In this document: one piece after another, positions 60,354-64,000 of the stretch | Position numbering within the stretch: the first letter of the stretch is position 1 | Layout: every line of letters begins with the position of its first letter | NCBI RefSeq assembly: GCF_030315685.1 | Contig: NZ_JASXSI010000004.1 | Coordinates: forward strand, 248,001 to 312,000 | Source: Gordonia sp. ABSL11-1 | GTDB taxonomy: Bacteria; Actinomycetota; Actinomycetes; Mycobacteriales; Mycobacteriaceae | Direction: 5' to 3' | Length of the DNA: 64,000 bases | Made by a program: the position numbers and the translations under genes | The notes under the pieces: generated by a model | The model's database searches: none | The model's input: only the letters and a program-made list of their open reading frames with translations | Told to the model about the DNA's origin: nothing

Positions 60354-61895
60354 ATGACGGCCACCATCTCGAACACGGATGCAGCGCAGACCATCTCGCG
60401 CCTGCACACCGACCTCTTCATCGACGGCCAGTGGCGACCGGCGACGTCGGGTGCCACCTTCACCGTCGACAACCCCGCCACCGGCGAGCCGCTGGCCGTC
60501 GTCGCCGACGGTGGCGCCGACGACGCCCGCGCGGCGCTGCAGACCGCTGCCGACCGGCAGGCGGAGTGGGCCGCGACATCGCCGCGGTCGCGCAGCGAGA
60601 TCCTCTATCGCGCTTACCAGATCATCATGGAGCGGGTCGACGAGATCGCGTCGGTCATGACCGCGGAGATGGGCAAGCCGTTCGCGGAGGCGAAAGGCGA
60701 GGTCGCCTACGGCGCGGAGTTCTTCCGTTGGTTCGCCGAGGAGGCCGTCCGCATCGGCGGCGATCACACCGTCACCGGCGACGGCGCGAACCGCATCGTC
60801 GTGTCCAAGCAACCCGTCGGGCCGTGCATCCTCGTCACACCGTGGAACTTCCCTATCGCCATGGGAACCCGCAAGATCGGACCTGCGGTCGCCGCTGGAT
60901 GCACGATGGTCTTCAAGCCGGCCGAACTCACGCCGCTCACGGCTCTGCTGCTCACCGACATCCTCACCGAGGCAGGACTCCCCGACGGCGTCCTCAACGT
61001 CGTCACCACGTCCGATCCCGGCACCGTCGTCGGCGAGTGGATGACCTCGGGCAAGGCCCGCAAGGTCAGCTTCACCGGCTCGACGGAAGTCGGCAAGATC
61101 CTGCTCGGCCAAGCCGCGGGCACGGTCATGCGCACGTCGATGGAACTCGGCGGCAACGCCCCCTTCATCGTCTGCGCCGACGCCGACATCGACCGCGCCA
61201 TCGACGGCGTACTGGTCGCGAAGATGCGCAACATGGGCCAGGCCTGCACGGCCGCCAACCGGATCTTCGTCCATCGCGCCGTGCTCGAGGAGTTCACGTC
61301 GAAACTCGGTGCGCGGATGAGCGGCCTCGTCGTCGGCGACGGCAGCCGCGACGGCACGCAGGTGGGCCCTCTCGTCGAGCAGAAGGCCGTCGACAAGGTG
61401 ACCACCCTCGTCGCGGACGCTGTCGACCGCGGCGCGCGGGTCGTGTGCGGCGGCGAGCGTCCGGACGGCGCAGGCCACTTCTACCCGCCGACGGTCATCA
61501 CCGGCGTCGACCCTGCCGCCGACCTCATGCACACCGAGATCTTCGGCCCGGTCGCCGCGATCATCCCCTTCGGCACAACCGATTCCGACGACGACAGTTC
61601 CGACAGCGTCGTTTCCGACAACGCCTCCGCCGACGACGCCGAGGTCCTCCGCCTCGCCAACGACACCCCGTGGGGCCTCGTCGGCTACCTCTTCACCCAG
61701 GACATCGATCGCGCCGACCGCCTCTCCGACCAGCTGCAGGTCGGCATGGTCGGGGTCAACACCGGTCTCGTGTCCAACCCGGCGGCGCCGTTCGGCGGAA
61801 TCAAACAGAGCGGCCTCGGGCGCGAGGGCGGGCGGCTCGGCATCGAGGAGTTCCTCGACATCAAGTACGTCGCTCGTCCGATCGCCAAGCGGTGA
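60354..61895 (+). CDS. NAD(P)-dependent semialdehyde dehydrogenase (GabD/DoeC type)
   Basis: 513 residues from ATG 60354 (GGAAGGAG 7 nt upstream; a GTG 6 bp earlier overlaps the previous stop). ALDH motifs: TPWNFPIAMGTRKIGPA, FTGSTEVGKILL, catalytic Glu in MELGGNAPF and Cys in MGQACTAANRIF. Succinate- or aspartate-semialdehyde is the likely substrate. An acidic insert of about 20 residues (TDSDDDSSDSVVSDNASADD) interrupts the usual stretch before the LANDTPWGL strand. It shares the operon with the class III aminotransferase that would feed it. Confidence 0.88.
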   Translation: MTATISNTDAAQTISRLHTDLFIDGQWRPATSGATFTVDNPATGEPLAVVADGGADDARAALQTAADRQAEWAATSPRSRSEILYRAYQIIMERVDEIASVMTAEMGKPFAEAKGEVAYGAEFFRWFAEEAVRIGGDHTVTGDGANRIVVSKQPVGPCILVTPWNFPIAMGTRKIGPAVAAGCTMVFKPAELTPLTALLLTDILTEAGLPDGVLNVVTTSDPGTVVGEWMTSGKARKVSFTGSTEVGKILLGQAAGTVMRTSMELGGNAPFIVCADADIDRAIDGVLVAKMRNMGQACTAANRIFVHRAVLEEFTSKLGARMSGLVVGDGSRDGTQVGPLVEQKAVDKVTTLVADAVDRGARVVCGGERPDGAGHFYPPTVITGVDPAADLMHTEIFGPVAAIIPFGTTDSDDDSSDSVVSDNASADDAEVLRLANDTPWGLVGYLFTQDIDRADRLSDQLQVGMVGVNTGLVSNPAAPFGGIKQSGLGREGGRLGIEEFLDIKYVARPIAKR

Positions 61896-61986
61896 GCCGC
61901 GCTGCCGCATACGCTCTTCCGCGACAGCACCGCACGTGTCGGCAGCCCTTCACCGACACCTCCCACCGACAGACAGGAGCCCCCGG

Positions 61987-63180
61987 ATGTACCTCGGCGC
62001 TCAGCTGTTCACCGACAGTGAGTACGAGCAACGGCTCACCCGCGTCCGGGAACTGATGGATCGGCAGGGTCTGTCGGCGATCATCGTGACCGATCCGGCC
62101 AACATCTTCTACCTGATCGGCTACAACGCGTGGTCGTTCTACACGCCGCAGATGTTGTTCGTGCCGAACGAGGGCGACATGGTGTTCTTCGCCCGGGAGA
62201 TGGACGCCCACGGCGCCCATCGCACGACGTGGCTGCCGGAGGAGCAGATCGTCGGCTATCCGGAGAGTTACGTGCACCGGCCGCATCTGCATCCGTTCGA
62301 CTGGGTCGCCTGGGCCCTGCGTCAGCGTCACCTCATCGCGCCGGCCTCGCGCGGTGGCTCGGTGGGCCTGGAGATGGACTCGCACTTCTTCTCCCCCAAG
62401 GCCTATCGCGCCTTGTACAACGCGATCCCGGAGTGGAAGCTGGTCGACAACTTCGAGCTGGTCAACTGGGTGCGCTCGGTGAAGTCCGACGCCGAGGTGC
62501 AGCTGATGCGCCAGGCCGGCATGGTCTGCTCGGAGGCGATGCAGGCCGCCATCGAGACCATCGATGTGGGTGTGCGCCAATGTGACGCGGCCGCCGCGAT
62601 CTCGCAGGCCCAGATCACCGGGACCGAGGACTTCGGTGGCGACTATCCCGCCATCGTGCCGATGATGCCGACCGGCGCCGCGGCCGACACCCCGCACCTC
62701 ACCTGGCATCAGGGCACCTTCGTCGAGAACGAGGCCGTCGTCATCGAACTCACCGGCGCCCACAACCGATATCACTGTCCGCTCGCCCGGACCGTCTCGC
62801 TGGGCAAGCCGTCGAAAGACCTCGACTACGTGGCGAATGCGACCGCCGAGGGCCTCAACAACGTCCTCGACGCGATCCGCCCCGGCGTCGCGACACGCGA
62901 ACTCGCCTCGACGTGGAACTGGACACTGGCGAAGTACGGACTCGAGAAGCCCTCGCGCCTCGGCTATTCGATCGGGATCGGATACCCACCGGACTGGGGC
63001 GAGCGCACCATCAGCATCCGCACCGAGGACGAGACGATCCTCGAGACCAACATGACCTTCCACATCGTCTGCGGGATGTGGATGGACGACTACGGTTTCG
63101 AGCTCTCCGAATCGGTCCGGGTGAGCCCGACCGGCGTGGAGACGTTCACCGGCTTCCCACGCGAACTGATCCGCAAGTAG
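61987..63180 (+). CDS. doeA: M24-family hydrolase, ectoine hydrolase (DoeA)-like
   Basis: 397 residues from ATG 61987 (AGGAG upstream). Creatinase/prolidase fold with the metal-ligand positions altered: the usual D...D pair reads VVIELTGAHNRYHCPLARTV, so it is a non-metal member, like creatinase and ectoine hydrolase. The C-terminal block (GYSIGIGYPPDWGERTISIR, NMTFHIVCGMWMDDYGFELS) resembles my recall of DoeA/EutD sequences. It would open the ectoine ring. Alternative: another non-metal M24 amidohydrolase such as creatinase. Confidence 0.68.
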   Translation: MYLGAQLFTDSEYEQRLTRVRELMDRQGLSAIIVTDPANIFYLIGYNAWSFYTPQMLFVPNEGDMVFFAREMDAHGAHRTTWLPEEQIVGYPESYVHRPHLHPFDWVAWALRQRHLIAPASRGGSVGLEMDSHFFSPKAYRALYNAIPEWKLVDNFELVNWVRSVKSDAEVQLMRQAGMVCSEAMQAAIETIDVGVRQCDAAAAISQAQITGTEDFGGDYPAIVPMMPTGAAADTPHLTWHQGTFVENEAVVIELTGAHNRYHCPLARTVSLGKPSKDLDYVANATAEGLNNVLDAIRPGVATRELASTWNWTLAKYGLEKPSRLGYSIGIGYPPDWGERTISIRTEDETILETNMTFHIVCGMWMDDYGFELSESVRVSPTGVETFTGFPRELIRK

Positions 63181-63191
63181 ACCCCACAATC

Positions 63192-63223
63192 GGTCCCTGA
63201 GGAGCGAAGCGTCACGAAGGGCC
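63192..63223. repeat. intergenic REP-like element
   Basis: GGTCCCTGAGGAGC...GCGTCACGAAGGGCC, 32 bp, between the M24 gene and the next aminotransferase. It is the reverse complement of the core found inside the isochorismate synthase gene at 13425. Elements of this kind are, from my memory, common in Gordonia-type genomes. Confidence 0.75.
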
Positions 63224-63248
63224 CCACCCGACGAGAGAGGTGAACGAC

Positions 63249-64000
63249 ATGACCGCCACCACCGAACCCACCCACGACCTCCGACGATCCGCGCCGACCC
63301 TGCCGCTGGCAGGGCGGGCCAAGGACCTCGTCGGGTCGATGATCGACTCGTCGACGTCACTGCTGGCCTCCCAATCCCACGACATCGTGCGATTCGCGAT
63401 GGGTTCTCCGGCCGACGAGGCCGTCCCGGCCGACGAGTTCCGGCAGATCGCCGGCGAGATCCTCGACAACTCGTCGTTCACCTACGGCGCCACCGAGGGC
63501 GAGCCGCGCCTGCTCCAACTGCTCGTCGACTACCTGGCCACCACGCCGGACCCGTCGAGCCACGAACGTCTGGTCATCACCACCGGCGGTATGCAGGGAC
63601 TCGACCTGGCCTGCAAGCTCTTCGTCGATCCCGGTGACCTCGTCATCGTCGAGTCCCCGACCTACACCAACGGCAGCGCCACCGCGCTCTCCTACGGCGC
63701 GCAGCTGCTCGAGGTCCCGACCGACGAGGACGGCATGCAGGTCGACACCCTCGAGGACCTCGTCGCACACACCCATCAGACGCCCAAGGCGATCTACACC
63801 ATCCCGACGTTCCAGAACCCGTCGGGCGTCACCCTGTCCGAGGAGCGGCGCCGCGAGCTGCTCCGCCTCGCTCATCAGTGGGGCGCGGTCATCATCGACG
63901 ACGACCCGTACGGGCTCCTGCGGTTCGCCGGTACCGACATCCCGACCTTCCAGACCCTGAGTCCCCAGGACCCGCTGGTGTTCTCGGTCCGCACCTTCTC
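63249..64000 (+). CDS. PLP-dependent aminotransferase (fold type I, 2-aminoadipate/MocR-like), 3' truncated by window end
   Basis: 250 codons visible from ATG 63249 (GAGAGAGG upstream). FAMGSPADEAVPADEF, TYGATEGEPRLLQLLVDYL, VITTGGMQGLDLACKLFVDPGD, YTIPTFQNPSGVTLSEERR and IIDDDPYGLLRF are class I/II motifs. It has no N-terminal HTH, so it is an enzyme rather than a MocR regulator. The lysine region lies beyond the window edge. Same direction as the catabolic operon, 68 bp after the M24 gene. Confidence 0.85.
   Translation, partial: MTATTEPTHDLRRSAPTLPLAGRAKDLVGSMIDSSTSLLASQSHDIVRFAMGSPADEAVPADEFRQIAGEILDNSSFTYGATEGEPRLLQLLVDYLATTPDPSSHERLVITTGGMQGLDLACKLFVDPGDLVIVESPTYTNGSATALSYGAQLLEVPTDEDGMQVDTLEDLVAHTHQTPKAIYTIPTFQNPSGVTLSEERRRELLRLAHQWGAVIIDDDPYGLLRFAGTDIPTFQTLSPQDPLVFSVRTF

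Overview
The window comes from a high-GC mycolic-acid actinomycete. Gene content, GTG starts, leaderless promoters and several blocks collinear with the Mycobacterium tuberculosis chromosome point to Mycobacteriales, most likely Gordonia or a close relative. Recognisable M. tuberculosis-like blocks are ftsH..hpt-tilS-zincin-dacB-ppa (left end), rhodanese-metZ (16.4 kb), purA-Rv0358/Rv0359-like-DUF3151-Rv0361-like-fba-dedA (37-48 kb) and SpoU methyltransferase-pyrE-ttfA (51-53 kb). Species and all functions are inferred from sequence reading alone.

Layout. 0-7 kb: purine salvage, tRNA modification, a zincin, a PBP4-type carboxypeptidase and pyrophosphatase, with two tandem secreted glycine-zipper paralogues between hpt and tilS. 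7-11 kb: DHA2 exporter with its MarR regulator, and allantoicase. 11-17 kb: a SAM-IV riboswitch operon with a cysteine-desulfurase-like enzyme, isochorismate synthase carrying an in-frame repeat insertion, an ERCC4-Lsr2 fusion protein, then MetZ and a rhodanese. 17-24 kb: an iron-siderophore uptake group (lipoprotein SBP, two permeases, ATPase) interleaved with a ferredoxin-NADP reductase and a secreted protein. 24-31.4 kb: accessory DNA, with a decayed DUF1275 gene, DUF456, and a roughly 6.3 kb segment of regulator/enzyme pairs bounded by a 3'-truncated universal stress protein and a 5' DsbA fragment. 31.4-48 kb: housekeeping genes (PurT with a collagen-like tail, antiporter, adenylate cyclase, PurA, site-2 protease, CDF metal exporter, FUSC protein, aldolase, DedA). 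48-55 kb: an AbiEi/DUF559-type protein flanked by twin hairpins, acid phosphatase, MOSC protein, SpoU methyltransferase, PyrE, TtfA, a 2-hydroxyacid dehydrogenase and a DJ-1/MarR pair. 55.8-64 kb: a tightly coupled catabolic operon (class III aminotransferase, giant FAD/4Fe-4S oxidoreductase, aldehyde dehydrogenase, ectoine-hydrolase-like M24 protein, class I aminotransferase running off the end).

How it fits together. The last operon reads as a route for a cyclic or acylated diamino acid, best matched to ectoine/diaminobutyrate breakdown. The 11-16 kb genes concern sulfur metabolism and salicylate or menaquinone precursors. The 17-24 kb genes take up ferric siderophores under a probable IdeR box. 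Small inducible modules recur: a regulator of the MarR or TetR family beside an enzyme or exporter, with a palindromic operator visible between them. Minisatellites whose unit is a multiple of three lie inside several coding genes, and REP-like palindromes lie between and once within genes.
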